Shown: in pieces, positions 63,366-64,000 of the stretch
Numbering within the stretch: position 1 is the stretch's first letter
Layout of the letters: every line of letters starts with the position of its first letter
Assembly (NCBI RefSeq): GCF_030503855.1
Contig: NZ_CP129971.1
Coordinates: forward strand, 255,501-319,500
DNA: 64,000 nucleotides
From: Marivirga salinae
GTDB lineage: Bacteria; Bacteroidota; Bacteroidia; Cytophagales; Cyclobacteriaceae
Direction: 5' to 3'
The notes under the pieces: generated by a model
Told to the model about the DNA's origin: nothing
Seen by the model: only the letters and a program-made list of their open reading frames with translations
The model's database searches: none
Position numbers and translations under genes: made by a program

Positions 63366-64000
63366 ATGAAAAAGATTCTATTAACATTAACAGTTTTAAT
63401 TGGTGTTCAAGCCTTAACGTTTGCACAAGAAGGTTGGAACTGGCCAGAAGATTCGGATAAAAAAGCAATAGCAATTGAGAAAAATGCGCTTTATTCGGAT
63501 ATGCTTACTGCAGAAAAATATGAAGCAGCAAAACCTCCATTAGACTGGTTATTAAAAGAGACTCCAGACTTAAACCCTTCTATTTATATTCAAGGTGTGA
63601 AGGTATATGAAAATCTGGCAGAGATTACAACAGGCCAGCAGCAAAAAAATATTCAAGACTCTGTTGTGGTTTTATACGATTTGAGAATGAAATATTTCAA
63701 TGACGTTGAAAATGTTACCAACAGAAAAGCAAATGATGCTTATAATGTATGGAAAGAAAGAAAGGATAAATATAAAGACTTATATGAGATTGAGAAAGAA
63801 GCAATCGAAATGTTAGGCGCCAAAAGCTTTACTTCCAATACTATTTATTATATGGATGCTGCTAGAAGATACAAATTAACTGGTGGGCCATTAACTGATT
63901 TAGATATCATAGGAATTTATGATCAGATCCAAGGAATTTTGGATGAAATGGAAGCTAATGGTGAAAGCAAACAAAGTATTCAGAAAGCCAGAGATTATGT
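63366..64000 (+). CDS. Secreted helical-repeat protein, 3' end beyond the window
   Basis: ATG at 63366 opens a frame that stays open to the window end, giving 211 residues. A signal peptide (KKILLTLTVLIGVQAL to FAQ) is followed by an all-helical region with WNWPEDSDKKAI and KYFNDVENVTNRKANDAY, compatible with TPR-like repeats. It lies 12 bases after the barrel gene and is probably in the coaX transcript. Confidence 0.75.
   Translation, partial: MKKILLTLTVLIGVQALTFAQEGWNWPEDSDKKAIAIEKNALYSDMLTAEKYEAAKPPLDWLLKETPDLNPSIYIQGVKVYENLAEITTGQQQKNIQDSVVVLYDLRMKYFNDVENVTNRKANDAYNVWKERKDKYKDLYEIEKEAIEMLGAKSFTSNTIYYMDAARRYKLTGGPLTDLDIIGIYDQIQGILDEMEANGESKQSIQKARDY

Noticed and set aside
1-64000. CRISPR arrays, prophage, insertion sequences or rRNA
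   Set aside because: No regularly spaced repeats, transposase, phage structural gene or rRNA sequence was seen on reading the window.

Overview
The window looks like a chromosomal segment from a member of the Bacteroidota, most likely a marine Cytophagales bacterium of the Marivirga type. The supporting signs are low GC content, TAnnTTTG-type -7 promoter elements, very few Shine-Dalgarno sequences, the long NusB, DUF4295 next to rpmB-rpmG, a bacillithiol gene (bshC), type III pantothenate kinase, and secreted PKD/LamG and tricorn-like proteins. The genus is inferred from gene content only. No rRNA, tRNA, CRISPR array, intact insertion sequence or prophage was seen. Most of the window is core metabolism, with several scars of gene loss and rearrangement.

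Layout: 1-2.4 kb holds a partial gene, a Fur-family regulator and an MsbA-like ABC exporter. 2.7-8 kb holds leucine dehydrogenase followed by a co-directional run (nusB, YtxH, DUF1573 lipoprotein, yajC, YbbR-domain protein, coaE). 8.2-13.7 kb holds acs and an unusual pair: a TPR sensor with a PP2C phosphatase domain that overlaps a two-TM RCK potassium channel. 13.8-14.3 kb is a decayed HipBST-type toxin-antitoxin relic. 14.5-19.8 kb holds three secreted hydrolases (penicillin acylase family, M28 peptidase, class C beta-lactamase-like). 19.9-21 kb holds a response regulator and a broken receiver/sugar-transferase gene. 21.5-25 kb is a 5-FTHF cyclo-ligase, bshC, rimO operon.

25-36 kb is housekeeping: DUF6452/DUF6048-like pair, hemE, serine dehydratase, Ca2+/Na+ exchanger, upp, an M42-like aminopeptidase, hpt, adk, obg, grpE and dnaJ. 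This DnaJ has lost half of its zinc-binding cysteines. 36-48.5 kb is more accessory: a PKD/LamG lipoprotein, an aldehyde dehydrogenase plus SDR pair, a cryptic class I isoprenoid-synthase-like protein next to a Crp-type regulator and an MBL hydrolase, DUF2200, a YfcC-type transporter with two unknown proteins, and purM.

48.8-55 kb contains a tricorn-like protease and rocD. Between them is a 255-bp chimera in which the 3' end of rocD (with its terminator) is joined to the 5' end of purM. This is the expected junction of an old tandem duplication, and an orphan secreted-protein gene sits between the two rocD-end copies. 55-64 kb returns to core genes: rpmB, rpmG, DUF4295, ftsY, an NhaD-like antiporter, a glutamate-dehydrogenase-family enzyme, anmK, coaX, an outer-membrane protein and a partial secreted protein.

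The most notable observations are the purM-rocD junction scar, the HipBST and sugar-transferase relics, the zinc-site-depleted DnaJ, the cysteine cluster in RocD, the phosphatase-channel gene pair, and -7 elements so close to start codons that several transcripts may be leaderless.
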